NCBI RefSeq assembly: GCF_014712675.1
Contig: NZ_JACXSI010000034.1
Location: forward strand, 1-64,000
DNA length: 64,000 bases
From: Peribacillus faecalis
GTDB lineage: Bacteria; Bacillota; Bacilli; Bacillales; DSM-1321
Reading direction: 5' to 3'
Shown here: piece by piece, positions 46,530 to 55,485 of the stretch
How positions within the stretch are numbered: the first letter of the stretch is position 1
How the letters are laid out: every line of letters begins with the position of its first letter
The notes under the pieces: model-generated
The model's database searches: none
What the model was told of the DNA's origin: nothing
What the model saw: the letters and a program-made list of their open reading frames with translations, nothing else
Translations under genes and position numbers: made by a program

Positions 46530-48197
46530 TTAAATTTCCATAATGATTGGCAGAATCATTGGTCTTCTTTTCGTAGCTTCATATAAATGCGAACTCAAAC
46601 GGTCACGTACATCCTGCTTCAAGCTAGACCAATCAAAGTTAGCGCCACTGACATTTTCTTCAACTGATTCACGAACAATTTCTACAGCTCGATCAATAAG
46701 ATGCTCAGATTCTCTCACGTATACGAAACCTCTTGAGATAATCTCCGGACCGCTTACAATAGCCTTTGTTGCTCGGTCTAAAGTTACAACGACAAGTAAA
46801 ATCCCGTCTTGCGATAATAATCGTCGGTCGCGAAGCACGATATTCCCGACATCGCCGACTCCGCTTCCGTCTATTAAAATATTACCTGCACTTACTTTAC
46901 CGGAAATGCGAATCTCATTCTTTTTCAATTCCACTACTTCGCCATTTTCGGCGATAACAATGTCATCCTTATCTAGATTGCATTTCTTGGCTATTTTTTC
47001 ATGAGCTTTCAGCATACGATACTCACCGTGAACAGGCATAAAATATCTTGGCTTCATTAAATTGAGCATCATTTTCAATTCTTCTTGCGCACCATGTCCA
47101 GGTACATATAAAGAGCGTTTGCCTGCGACAACTTTGACTCCTGTGCGGAATAAAGCATCAATTGCTCTTGACATTGCCAATTCTCCACCTCTTACAGGTG
47201 AAGCAGCAACAACAACTGTATCTGTCGATGTTAAAGCAACCTGTTTATGAGCTTTTCTGGCCATTCTTTCAAGCGCTGAAATCGGCTCTCCTTTTGCTCC
47301 TGCAACTAAAATAACAACTTCATGATCCGGTAAATCATTCGCCTCCGAAATAGGGATAATGACATCCTCTTCAACATGTAAAAATCCTGATGAAATCGTC
47401 AAATCTGTGATTTGGCGAATTTCATTGCCGACAATCGCCACTTTTCGGTTACTCTTATAAGCGGCATTCATCGTATGCTGAATTGTATTGATGTTAGAAG
47501 CGAATGAAGCAATGATGACTCGTCCTTCAGAAGAATGGAAAACATCCATCATATTCTCTTCAATCATCATTTCACTCATTAAATAGCCCGGCATTTCAGC
47601 ACCTACACTGTCTGACAGTAAAATTAAAACGCCTTCCTGACCTATCTTTGCCATTTTCCCTAAATCAGCTGCATATAGAGGAGAAGCTCCTTGGTCGAAT
47701 TTAAAATCCCCTGTGTAAACAATACTGCCTTGGTCCGTATCTATGCAAATCCCGTAAGAACCCGGGATACTATGATTCGTCTTAAAAAATTTAATAGTCG
47801 TTCCATCAAAGTTTAATAGTGTATTATTATCAATTTCAAAAAATTTCACTTTTCCTTTAAACTTCGCTTCTTTCAGTTTGATCTTAATCAACTCAATGCT
47901 AAGTTTCGATCCGTACACCGGAACATCGATATAGTCCAACAAATAAGCTAATGCCCCAATGTGATCCTCATGCCCGTGGCTTATGAAAATCCCTTGCAAT
48001 TTATGCTTATTTTCAAGCAAGTACGAAACATCCGGTATTACCGCATCGATTCCGAGCATTTCATCTTCTGGGAACATTAGTCCCGCATCCAATACGAACA
48101 TTTTTTGATCAATTTCTACTACATACATGTTTTTGCCCAGTTCCCCTTGACCCCCAAGAGCAACTATTTGAATGTTACTATTTCCTTTATTTTTCAC
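46530..48197 (-). CDS. rnjB: Ribonuclease J2
   Basis: A 555-residue metallo-beta-lactamase/beta-CASP RNase; with RNase J1 it forms the complex for 5'-3' decay and rRNA/mRNA maturation. The metal motif HGHEDH is at residues 74-79 and a second motif is TGDFKFDQ. The beta-CASP domain and a C-terminal domain (GPEIISRGFVYVRESE) follow. I call it J2 rather than J1 because of its place between tepA and dapA, as for rnjB (ymfA) of B. subtilis. The start is GTG at 48197, with AGGAGG 8 nt upstream. Confidence 0.92.
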   Translation of the reverse strand: MKNKGNSNIQIVALGGQGELGKNMYVVEIDQKMFVLDAGLMFPEDEMLGIDAVIPDVSYLLENKHKLQGIFISHGHEDHIGALAYLLDYIDVPVYGSKLSIELIKIKLKEAKFKGKVKFFEIDNNTLLNFDGTTIKFFKTNHSIPGSYGICIDTDQGSIVYTGDFKFDQGASPLYAADLGKMAKIGQEGVLILLSDSVGAEMPGYLMSEMMIEENMMDVFHSSEGRVIIASFASNINTIQHTMNAAYKSNRKVAIVGNEIRQITDLTISSGFLHVEEDVIIPISEANDLPDHEVVILVAGAKGEPISALERMARKAHKQVALTSTDTVVVAASPVRGGELAMSRAIDALFRTGVKVVAGKRSLYVPGHGAQEELKMMLNLMKPRYFMPVHGEYRMLKAHEKIAKKCNLDKDDIVIAENGEVVELKKNEIRISGKVSAGNILIDGSGVGDVGNIVLRDRRLLSQDGILLVVVTLDRATKAIVSGPEIISRGFVYVRESEHLIDRAVEIVRESVEENVSGANFDWSSLKQDVRDRLSSHLYEATKRRPMILPIIMEI

Positions 48198-48296
48198 AAA
48201 ATTTCCTCCTAATTATATACCACCCGTTCAAAGCAATTACTATCATTATACCGCATACATTTTTTACTTATCAACCTTTTCAGAAAATCTATGTAT

Positions 48297-48336
48297 AAAA
48301 AAAGCGTCTCAAAAGTGAGATTGTCACTTTTGAGAC
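48297..48336 (-). terminator. Terminator of the asd-dapG-dapA operon
   Basis: GTCTCAAAAGTGA pairs perfectly with TCACTTTTGAGAC (5-nt loop) and is followed by GC then seven T on the minus strand, 6 bp after dapA. Confidence 0.95.
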
Positions 48337-48341
48337 AGCCT

Positions 48342-49214
48342 TTAAAAACTATTAACGATTGTGCTTAATTTCTCACGTTCTTGCCCCGTTAATGGCACTA
48401 ATGGCAAACGGACAGATCCAACGTCTATCCCTTTCATTTGAAGAGCCGTTTTGACCGGAGTCGGATTAGGAGCAATAAACATGCCGTTCATTACTGGCAA
48501 TAATCGTTGGTGCATAAGTGCTGCTTTTTCAGTTTCGCCAGATTGGTATGCTTTGATCATTTCTTGCATTTCATTGCCGAATATATGTGATGCTACAGAA
48601 ACGACGCCTGTCGCACCGATCGCCAGCATCGGAAGTGTTAAATAATCATCGCCTGAATACAATTTGAAGCTTTCATCAGTATTAGCAATAATAGCAGTTG
48701 CTGCCGAAAGATCGCCTGTCGATTCTTTTAAAGCGACAATATTTGGAATAGCCGAAAGCTTAACAATTGTATCGACATCGATTTTCACAGCAGTTCTTCC
48801 AGGTATATTGTAAAGCATAATCGGTAGCTCTGTGCTTTCAGCAATTGCTTTAAAATGCTCATATAAGCCTTGTTGATTCGGTTTGTTATAATACGGAGCA
48901 ACAAGCAGAAGACCATCCACACCGATCTTCTCCGCTTTTTTTGATAGTTCAATCGATGCATACGTATTATTAGAGCCCGTACCGGCAATTACTTTTACAC
49001 GTTTATCGGCTACCTTCACCACATGCTGGAATAATGCTAATTTTTCTTCTGTTGAAAGCGTTGGTGATTCGCCTGTTGTTCCTGATACAACGATTGAATC
49101 TGTCCCATTTTCAATAAGGTAATTAACCAGCTGCGTCGTTTTCGCAAGGTCAATATTTCCTTTATGATCAAATGGCGTCACCATCGCAGTTAATACTTTT
49201 CCGAAAGAAATCAT
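48342..49214 (-). CDS. dapA: 4-hydroxy-tetrahydrodipicolinate synthase
   Basis: Condenses pyruvate with aspartate semialdehyde, the first step specific to lysine, peptidoglycan meso-DAP and spore dipicolinate. 290 residues: GTTGES at 45-50, Tyr135 in MLYNIPGRTA and the Schiff-base Lys163 in VALKEST. The start is ATG 49214 (MISFGKVL), with AGGAGTGA 8-9 nt upstream; the longer frame begins at a GTG inside that ribosome site. It is the last gene of the asd-dapG-dapA group. Confidence 0.97.
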   Translation of the reverse strand: MISFGKVLTAMVTPFDHKGNIDLAKTTQLVNYLIENGTDSIVVSGTTGESPTLSTEEKLALFQHVVKVADKRVKVIAGTGSNNTYASIELSKKAEKIGVDGLLLVAPYYNKPNQQGLYEHFKAIAESTELPIMLYNIPGRTAVKIDVDTIVKLSAIPNIVALKESTGDLSAATAIIANTDESFKLYSGDDYLTLPMLAIGATGVVSVASHIFGNEMQEMIKAYQSGETEKAALMHQRLLPVMNGMFIAPNPTPVKTALQMKGIDVGSVRLPLVPLTGQEREKLSTIVNSF

Positions 49215-49256
49215 ACTTTCTTTCACTCCTAACGATTTTAATAAAGCATGTTCATC

Positions 49257-50492
49257 TTATTTCATTGAGTCTTCATAATCAACATGCAATTCGAACGCAT
49301 CATGCAATGCGTTGACAGCAAGTGATAATTGATCTCCTTCTACAAGCACCCAAATGGTTGTATGACTATCGGCAGCCTGCAAAATTGAAATTCCCTTATC
49401 AGACAGCGCGTTCACGATTTTAGCCGTTACGCCTGGAACACCGGCAATTCCGGCACCGACAACGGAAACTTTCGCGCAATTTTTGATGACTTTCGGCTCA
49501 TATCCGATTCTTTCAAGAGCTGCAATTGCCGTATCTGTCATCTCATCATTGACTGTGTAAACGACACCATTAGGAGAAATATTAATAAAGTCGACAGAAA
49601 TAGATTCATTTGCCATCGCTTTGAAAATCTCTGTTTGAAAATCATACTGATCTTTTTTAGCATTAACACGAATTTGAGAAATATTACTCATATGCGCGAT
49701 GCCTGTTACTAAGTTATCATTAATGTCGCTTCCTCGGCTTTGCTGATGCACTGATGTAACGAGCGTGCCTAAGCCATCGCTGTAAGTAGAACGGATGCGA
49801 ATCGGCACTTTTGCCGCCATCGCAATTTCAACTGCGCGCGGATGAATGACTTTAGCTCCCTGATAAGCCATGTTACATACTTCGTTGTAAGTAACGACAG
49901 ACAATGCGCGTGCATTGTCTGCAATGCGAGGATCTGCTGTCATGATACCTTCAACATCAGTAAAGATATCTACCCATTCAGCTTGCAGCGCTGCTCCGAT
50001 TGCCGCAGCAGAAGTATCGCTGCCGCCGCGTCCTATCGTTGTGATATCACCATTGCGTGTCGAACCTTGGAAACCTGCCACTACTACGACATCGACATTT
50101 TCTAACTCTTTCAGTAGACGATCACATTTCATATCGATAATTTTCGCATTCGTATGATCATTATTTGTACGAAAGCCCGCTTGTGCGCCTGTGAATGCTG
50201 TTGCGTTAATTCCATGCTGTAAGAGCATATTTGCAAAGACAACTGATGAAATCGTTTCTCCCACAGAAAGCAATAAATCCTGCTCTCGCTTTGTTATTAA
50301 GCTTTGAGATCCGTCGACCAATGACAGAAGGGTGTCCGTTGCATACGGCTCTCCTTTTCGACCCATAGCTGAAACAACAACTACAACTTTATAGCCTTCT
50401 TTAACTGCTTTCTCTATATGTTTTCTTGCATGTGCTCTACTTTCTTCATCTCTGACAGATGTACCGCCGAACTTCTGAACAATAATATTCAT
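49257..50492 (-). CDS. dapG: Aspartokinase I (DapG type)
   Basis: Phosphorylates aspartate at the head of the pathway. 411 residues: the N-terminal kinase domain has KFGGTSV at residues 6-12 and GRGGSDTSAAAIGAAL; the C-terminal half has two ACT domains. DapG is the meso-DAP-sensitive isozyme in B. subtilis; the neighbouring asd and dapA support this assignment over LysC. The start is ATG 50492 (MNIIVQKF), with GAGGTG about 10 nt upstream. dapA follows after 42 nt. Confidence 0.96.
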   Translation of the reverse strand: MNIIVQKFGGTSVRDEESRAHARKHIEKAVKEGYKVVVVVSAMGRKGEPYATDTLLSLVDGSQSLITKREQDLLLSVGETISSVVFANMLLQHGINATAFTGAQAGFRTNNDHTNAKIIDMKCDRLLKELENVDVVVVAGFQGSTRNGDITTIGRGGSDTSAAAIGAALQAEWVDIFTDVEGIMTADPRIADNARALSVVTYNEVCNMAYQGAKVIHPRAVEIAMAAKVPIRIRSTYSDGLGTLVTSVHQQSRGSDINDNLVTGIAHMSNISQIRVNAKKDQYDFQTEIFKAMANESISVDFINISPNGVVYTVNDEMTDTAIAALERIGYEPKVIKNCAKVSVVGAGIAGVPGVTAKIVNALSDKGISILQAADSHTTIWVLVEGDQLSLAVNALHDAFELHVDYEDSMK

Positions 50493-50559
50493 TTTCTTTT
50501 CACACCTCAAATTACCTCAGCCTGCTTTCTTATTCAATCGACTAAGGAATACTCCTAGG

Positions 50560-51621
50560 TTATTTTAGCGTTACTAAACCTAATTTAATTAGACTTTCTG
50601 CAATTTGAACAGAGTTCCATGCAGCCCCTTTTAAAAGATTATCAGAAACGACCCACATATGAAAGCCTTTATCATTATCTAAATCTTTCCTAATTCTTCC
50701 TACGAATACTTCATTTTTGCCTACGCTATGAGCAGGCATCGGATACACTTGGTTGTCAATATCGTCTTCAAGTACGACACCAGGAGCATCCTTCATTAAA
50801 GCTTTAATGTCTTCTGCGCTTACACCTGCTTCATTCACTTCAATATATAATGATTCGGAATGACCTGTTACAACCGGAATACGGACACACGTAGCCGCTA
50901 CTGGAAGCTCAGGCATATGCATAATTTTCTTCGTTTCATTGATCATTTTCATCTCTTCAAATGTATAGCCGTTATCTTGAAACTTATCAATTTGTGGAAT
51001 TGCATTGAATGCAATTTGGTAATGTTTTTTGTCAGATTTAACAGGCAACACTTGCGGATTAATCTCTTCACCATTCAGAATCTCCTGCGTTTGCGTTTGA
51101 AGTTCTTCAATTGCAGCTGCACCTGAACCGGATACCGCTTGATAAGTCGATACAATCACTTTATTTAAACCGTAAGCACGGCGAATAGGCTCCATAGCTG
51201 CTACCATTTGAATTGTAGAGCAGTTCGGGTTTGCAATAATGCCTTTATGCTCTTTCAAATCGTTCTCGTTTACTTCAGGCACTACAAGAGGAACATTTTC
51301 ATCCATACGATATGCGCTAGTGTTGTCAACGACAATCGCCCCGCGTTTTACTGCTTCAGGAGCGAATTGAAGCGAAATACTGCCGCCTGCGCTGAATAAA
51401 GCGATATCTACCCCTTCAAATGATTCAGGCTTAGCTTCTTGAACAGTTACTTCCTGACCTTTATATTTGACTTTTGTTCCAGCAGAACGAGAAGAAGATA
51501 AAAGAGTTAACTGTTTTATTGGAAAGTCTCTTTTCTCTAATGTTTTAATCATTTGCTGACCGACTGCGCCAGTCGCACCGACAACTGCCACATGCAGTCC
51601 TTGTTGTTTCTCTTCCATCAT
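50560..51621 (-). CDS. asd: Aspartate-semialdehyde dehydrogenase
   Basis: Reduces aspartyl phosphate to aspartate semialdehyde with NADPH. 353 residues: the Rossmann motif GATGAVGQ starts near residue 15, the catalytic Cys134 sits in NPNCSTIQ, and the conserved His and Arg of the second domain ([23 protein letters not shown]) are present. It follows dpaB by 358 bp and precedes dapG. A weak sigma-A promoter candidate upstream suggests that it can be expressed in growth independently of the sporulation genes. Confidence 0.97.
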   Translation of the reverse strand: MMEEKQQGLHVAVVGATGAVGQQMIKTLEKRDFPIKQLTLLSSSRSAGTKVKYKGQEVTVQEAKPESFEGVDIALFSAGGSISLQFAPEAVKRGAIVVDNTSAYRMDENVPLVVPEVNENDLKEHKGIIANPNCSTIQMVAAMEPIRRAYGLNKVIVSTYQAVSGSGAAAIEELQTQTQEILNGEEINPQVLPVKSDKKHYQIAFNAIPQIDKFQDNGYTFEEMKMINETKKIMHMPELPVAATCVRIPVVTGHSESLYIEVNEAGVSAEDIKALMKDAPGVVLEDDIDNQVYPMPAHSVGKNEVFVGRIRKDLDNDKGFHMWVVSDNLLKGAAWNSVQIAESLIKLGLVTLK

Positions 51622-51979
51622 TCAAACCCCTTTTCTTTCTACTTTTGTTAAGTGTTAATTGTTATTTAAGGCATAAAAGCCTTGATTACTATTAGTATAA
51701 GAGTGACATTTAAGATTACAAAAATAGGATTCGCCTCTCGCCTACTCACCTAATATATTTTACAATGAACGGCAAATACTTCATGCAGTCAATTAATATA
51801 ATAGTATGATTTTAAAACTTTTTCACCTATTTCCTTATTAATTAGAATATAAATACAGATAAAATACAATACTAATTTTTCAAATCTACTCTTCCCTATA
51901 GCATTAAGTTGATTTTAACATATTAACTTGCAAAAGAAACATATGTTTTCTAAATTTTCTAATTTCTATAATAAACGGC
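51622..51979. other. Intergenic gap between dpaB and asd
   Basis: 358 bp, AT-rich. It holds the asd promoter candidate and a small AAGGC/GCCTT hairpin. There is no clear terminator for dpaB, so mother-cell transcription may read into asd-dapG-dapA. No open frame of note. Confidence 0.5.
51694..51721 (-). promoter_or_regulatory. Weak sigma-A promoter candidate of asd
   Basis: The minus strand reads TTGTAA, 16 nt, TATACT, about 70 bp before the asd start. Confidence 0.4.
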
Positions 51980-52576
51980 TTATTCATAACGGAATTTTTC
52001 AATGATAACCGGCTGCAATTGTTCTTTATTGATAGCCGCTACAATCGTGTCGCGAATAAGCGACATATTCGCCACCATCGATTTTGGTTTCTTTTGCGGA
52101 TCATCCTGACCATATGGGATAAAGTAGATATCTTTTGCAGCCATCAGCTTCATAATATTCACTCCATTTAAACCTAATGCGTCATTCGTTGATATCCCCA
52201 GCACAACAGGACGGTGATTTCTCATCGTCGCCTTGGCAGCCATCAAAACAGGAGAATCTGTCAAAGCATTTGCCAGCTTACTTAATGAATTGCCTGTCAT
52301 TGGCGCAATTACCATGCAATCGAGCGGCATCTTCGGTCCTAACGGCTCGGCCTTAACGATTGAATCAATAATGTGATGGCCGGTAATAGCTTCGAATCGT
52401 TCTACCCACTCTTCTCCTTTTCCAAAACGTGTATTCGTATTTGTAACTGTATGTGTGACAATCGGGATTACTTCCGCCCCTTCTTCCACCAGCTTTTCGA
52501 TTTCCGGAAAAACAACATCATAAGTACAATGGGACCCCGTTACTCCAAAGCCGATACGTTTACCCTTTAAACTCAT
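51980..52576 (-). CDS. dpaB: Dipicolinate synthase subunit B (flavoprotein-like)
   Basis: A 198-residue protein of the flavoprotein/decarboxylase-like fold (KRIGFGVTGSHCTYDVVFPEI at the start, PMTGNSLSKLANALTDSPVLMAAKA later). With DpaA it oxidises dihydrodipicolinate to dipicolinic acid in the mother cell. It starts 4 nt after the dpaA stop. Also known as spoVFB. Confidence 0.96.
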   Translation of the reverse strand: MSLKGKRIGFGVTGSHCTYDVVFPEIEKLVEEGAEVIPIVTHTVTNTNTRFGKGEEWVERFEAITGHHIIDSIVKAEPLGPKMPLDCMVIAPMTGNSLSKLANALTDSPVLMAAKATMRNHRPVVLGISTNDALGLNGVNIMKLMAAKDIYFIPYGQDDPQKKPKSMVANMSLIRDTIVAAINKEQLQPVIIEKFRYE

Positions 52577-52580
52577 TTTC

Positions 52581-53474
52581 CTACCCCTCTCGCTTCATTA
52601 AATCTTCTTCCAGCAGCTGCGTCAGTACATTCGCCAATATTCTACCCGCTGTTTTTGGCGCAACAATTCCTGGCAATCCAGGGGCCAGCAAGGCATTAAT
52701 TCCCCTTTTTTCCGCATAACGAAAATCCGTGCCGCCCGGTTTCGAAGCTAAATCAATGATCAATGTATGAGCCGGCATCTTGGCAATTACTTTAGCCGTA
52801 ACAATTTTGGCTGGGATTGTATTAATACAAATATCCGTATCCTTCACTTCTTCTTCTAAATCTTTCAAATAGCATGGCTCTAGGCCCATTTCGGTAATAC
52901 GGGCGATATGTTCGGTTTTTCTTGCTCCTACCTTAACTTTAGCTCCTAACAGATGAAATACTCTTGCAACACTCATGCCTACTCTGCCAAGCCCTAAAAC
53001 AAGCACCTTGCTGCCATGGATAGTGAAGTCTGTGTGCTGAATTGCCATCATAATTGTTCCTTCAACTGTCGGAATGCTGTTGTAAATCGCCACATCGTCT
53101 CTTTCAAAAAGACGGACCAGCTTACGGTTTGCTTTTTTTGCAATACCGTCCAAATAAGCATTGCTGATTCCAGAATACACCGTACAATGAGCCGGCGTTT
53201 TCGTTAATAGCGCACTTGTTAAAATTACCGTTTCATTTGAAAAAATAGTTTCAACTTTCCCTTCTAAGTTCGTACCAGGCACAGGCAAAATAATGCTATC
53301 TAATTTATCAAGTTCTAATTCTTCCAGTTTCTCCTTGGTCGCGCCCGAAAAAGAATGGCCTAATTGCTCAAATCCGACTAGAGAAAGCTTTGCGTCATTT
53401 TCAGTCAAACTTTTTATAACCTCTAATTGTCTTGCATCTCCGCCTATAACAGCGATTTGCATACCTGTCAGCAT
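52581..53474 (-). CDS. dpaA: Dipicolinate synthase subunit A
   Basis: A 297-residue NAD(P)-binding oxidoreductase with an N-terminal domain (VIGGDARQLEVIKSL) and a Rossmann domain (VLVLGLGRVGMSVARVFHLLGAKVKVGAR). It makes dipicolinate with DpaB; the substrate comes from DapA, encoded 4 kb downstream. The start is ATG 53474, with GAAGGTGA 7 nt upstream; ATG 53462 is less likely. A sigma-K promoter candidate lies about 50-75 bp upstream. Also known as spoVFA. Confidence 0.96.
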   Translation of the reverse strand: MLTGMQIAVIGGDARQLEVIKSLTENDAKLSLVGFEQLGHSFSGATKEKLEELELDKLDSIILPVPGTNLEGKVETIFSNETVILTSALLTKTPAHCTVYSGISNAYLDGIAKKANRKLVRLFERDDVAIYNSIPTVEGTIMMAIQHTDFTIHGSKVLVLGLGRVGMSVARVFHLLGAKVKVGARKTEHIARITEMGLEPCYLKDLEEEVKDTDICINTIPAKIVTAKVIAKMPAHTLIIDLASKPGGTDFRYAEKRGINALLAPGLPGIVAPKTAGRILANVLTQLLEEDLMKREG

Positions 53475-53520
53475 GATGTTTCACCTTCTTTAAAGGTCTA
53501 TTTTCACCCTATTCCTTTGT

Positions 53521-53549
53521 CATCATATGAACAAATGTGCACTAAGGTG
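53521..53549 (-). promoter_or_regulatory. Candidate sigma-K promoter of dpaAB
   Basis: The minus strand reads CACC, 16 nt, CATATGATG, fitting mACm-N16-CATAnnnTA with TG for the final TA. spoVF of B. subtilis is sigma-K dependent. Repeat copy F ends 3 bp upstream of it. Confidence 0.62.
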
Positions 53550-53551
53550 AT

Positions 53552-53714
53552 AAGAAAAACCGTTACCGGTCCTTTTTCATTTTTGAATCCGCCCTCTTGG
53601 ATTCCCGGGGGAGGCAGCTTAGGACCGAGCATGGCAGGTATAAGGTTAGACAGCTTTCCAAGTTCAAAAATTAATACTTTCTTATCTTTTAAGAAAAACC
53701 GTCACCGGTCGTTT
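53552..53714 (+). repeat. Repeat family 1, short copy F
   Basis: Both AGAAAAACCGTYACCGGT boundaries are present, but the centre is deleted: the sequence jumps from the first CCTTTTTCATTTTTGAATCCGCC part to GGGGGAGGCAGCTTAGGACCGAGCATGG. The internal AAGAAACC arm is lost. It lies between ymxH and dpaA. Confidence 0.85.
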
Positions 53715-53731
53715 TTATGTATTGTTTTAAT

Positions 53732-53775
53732 AAAAAAAGAGCTTCCTAAAAGCATTTGCTTTTAGGAAGCTCTTT
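53732..53775 (-). terminator. Terminator of ymxH
   Basis: An 18-bp perfect stem (53736-53753 with 53758-53775, 4-nt loop) is followed by a T-run on the minus strand. The 5' arm begins within the ymxH stop codon. Confidence 0.95.
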
Positions 53776-54031
53776 ACGGATCCACTCCATCCAATTGCGA
53801 ATCGGGAATGTCTATAATAATCATATCAGTACCGATTTTTTTAATATGACGCCAAGGAACTCTGATTTCGTTGCCATTCCGCTTAAATCCGAACCATTTC
53901 ACAGAAGGGATAATCAGTGCAACGATTTGACCATTTTCGTTAATTTCCAAATCTGTCTGACCTAAGACGCCAAGCCTTTCAGCCCGCTTTACATCGACAA
54001 TTTCTTTCCCGCTAAGTTCACTTAATCTCAT
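53774..54031 (-). CDS. ymxH: YmxH/YlmC-family PRC-barrel protein
   Basis: An 85-residue PRC-barrel protein, conserved between mlpA and spoVF in bacilli, function unknown. It begins MRLSELSGKEIVDVKRAERLG and contains a VPWRHIKKIGTDMIII strand. The start is ATG 54031, with AGAGGTGAT 7 nt upstream; the frame extends 13 codons further. Its stop codon lies inside its terminator. Confidence 0.9.
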   Translation of the reverse strand: MRLSELSGKEIVDVKRAERLGVLGQTDLEINENGQIVALIIPSVKWFGFKRNGNEIRVPWRHIKKIGTDMIIIDIPDSQLDGVDP

Positions 54032-54129
54032 TAGAATATCACCTCTTTTAAATTGTCCTATTACATTCATATAGAAAATTGGACGTTCTTAGAAGTAAAT
54101 TCTATAAGATATTGTTAAAGCGTTCCGCG

Positions 54130-55377
54130 TTACTTGCTTCCAGCCATTTTTGCCCAATCATTGATAGGGCTTATATAGGCCATTGAATGCTGATTGCCGA
54201 ATACTTTATTTGTCATCGTCATGACGCTGTCCTCAGTAACAGCATCAATCAGTTCGACAATTTCATCTAATGAGCGATGCTTGCCAAGCATTAATTCATT
54301 CTTGCCATTGCGGCTCATTCTGCTGTTTGTGCTCTCTAGACTCAGCATTAAATTGCCTTTAAGCTGTTCCTTGCTGTTTGTTAATTCCTTCTTAGTAATG
54401 CCGTCACGTTTAAATACATCTAACGTTTGCTGAATCGTTTCAAATAACACATTCATCTGTTTTGCGCCTGTTCCACCGTAGATTGTCACTAAACCGCTAT
54501 CCTTGTAGCTTGAGTGGTAAGAATAAACGGAATACGCCAAACCGCGTTGTTCCCTGACTTCTTGGAACAATCGGCTGCTCATGCTGCCGCCTAAAATATT
54601 GTTCATAATAATTAAGCTGTATGAATCAGGATCGCCGATTGGCAAACCTTCATAACCTAGGCATAAATGAGCTTGCTCGGTTTCTTTCTTTCTGTGCAGT
54701 GTATTCATATGGAACGTTGCCTTTTCATTTACGGTTTCGGCTGTTTTTCCTCTTTCAAAACTTCCGAACAGCTTCTCTACCTCTTTAATAAAGCTTTCAT
54801 CGACATTGCCGGCAATGCTGATGACTAAGCGGTCAGGTGTATACATATCATATATGTATTGCTTCAGTGTATCGCTCGTAAACGTCGCCAATGTTTCTTC
54901 ACGGCCCAAAATTGGAAAAGCAAGCGGGTTATTTTCATATACAGCCTTGCTTAACAAATCATGAACGATATCATCTGGAGCATCTTCGTACATTTTAATC
55001 TCTTCATAAACTACATTACGCTCTTTTTCCAGTTCTTCCTGGTCGAATACGGAGTTGAAGAACATATCTCCCAATACATTTAGTGCATATGAAGCATGGT
55101 TATCGAGTACTTTCGCATAATAGCATGTATATTCCTTTGAGGTAAAAGCGTTGACTTGTCCGCCAATGCTGTCAAAAGCTTCCGCAATTTCTTTCGCATT
55201 GCGTGTTGTCGTGCCTTTAAAAAACATATGCTCCAAGAAATGCGAGATCCCGTTATTTTTCTCGTTCTCATATGACGAACCAGCTTTGATCCAAAGACCG
55301 ATTGCCACTGATCGAACTGTAGGAATCTGTTCTAATACGATTGTTGCACCATTTTGACATGTATATTTCTTTATCAA
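54130..55377 (-). CDS. mlpA: M16-family zinc protease MlpA (YmxG)
   Basis: A 415-residue processing-peptidase-like M16 protein. The inverted zinc motif HFLEH is near residue 46 (GISHFLEHMFFKGT), with the downstream Glu in ERNVVYEEIKMYED. In B. subtilis MlpA affects extracellular protease expression. The start is TTG at 55377, with GGGAGGA 7 nt upstream. It follows ylxY, as usual. Confidence 0.94.
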   Translation of the reverse strand: MIKKYTCQNGATIVLEQIPTVRSVAIGLWIKAGSSYENEKNNGISHFLEHMFFKGTTTRNAKEIAEAFDSIGGQVNAFTSKEYTCYYAKVLDNHASYALNVLGDMFFNSVFDQEELEKERNVVYEEIKMYEDAPDDIVHDLLSKAVYENNPLAFPILGREETLATFTSDTLKQYIYDMYTPDRLVISIAGNVDESFIKEVEKLFGSFERGKTAETVNEKATFHMNTLHRKKETEQAHLCLGYEGLPIGDPDSYSLIIMNNILGGSMSSRLFQEVREQRGLAYSVYSYHSSYKDSGLVTIYGGTGAKQMNVLFETIQQTLDVFKRDGITKKELTNSKEQLKGNLMLSLESTNSRMSRNGKNELMLGKHRSLDEIVELIDAVTEDSVMTMTNKVFGNQHSMAYISPINDWAKMAGSK

Positions 55378-55485
55378 TTTTGTTCCTCCCTAACTTCTAG
55401 CTGTTTTCCATTGTTTTTTCTTTATTTAGCCTGTCTTCTAAGCCATTAGCTTACAAAAGTAAGTTGAATGCACGGTTCAATCTGA

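Noticed and set aside
53427-53765. Plus-strand open frame of 112 codons over repeat copy F
   Set aside because: It overlaps the dpaA start in antisense and consists mainly of repeat sequence; no ribosome site.
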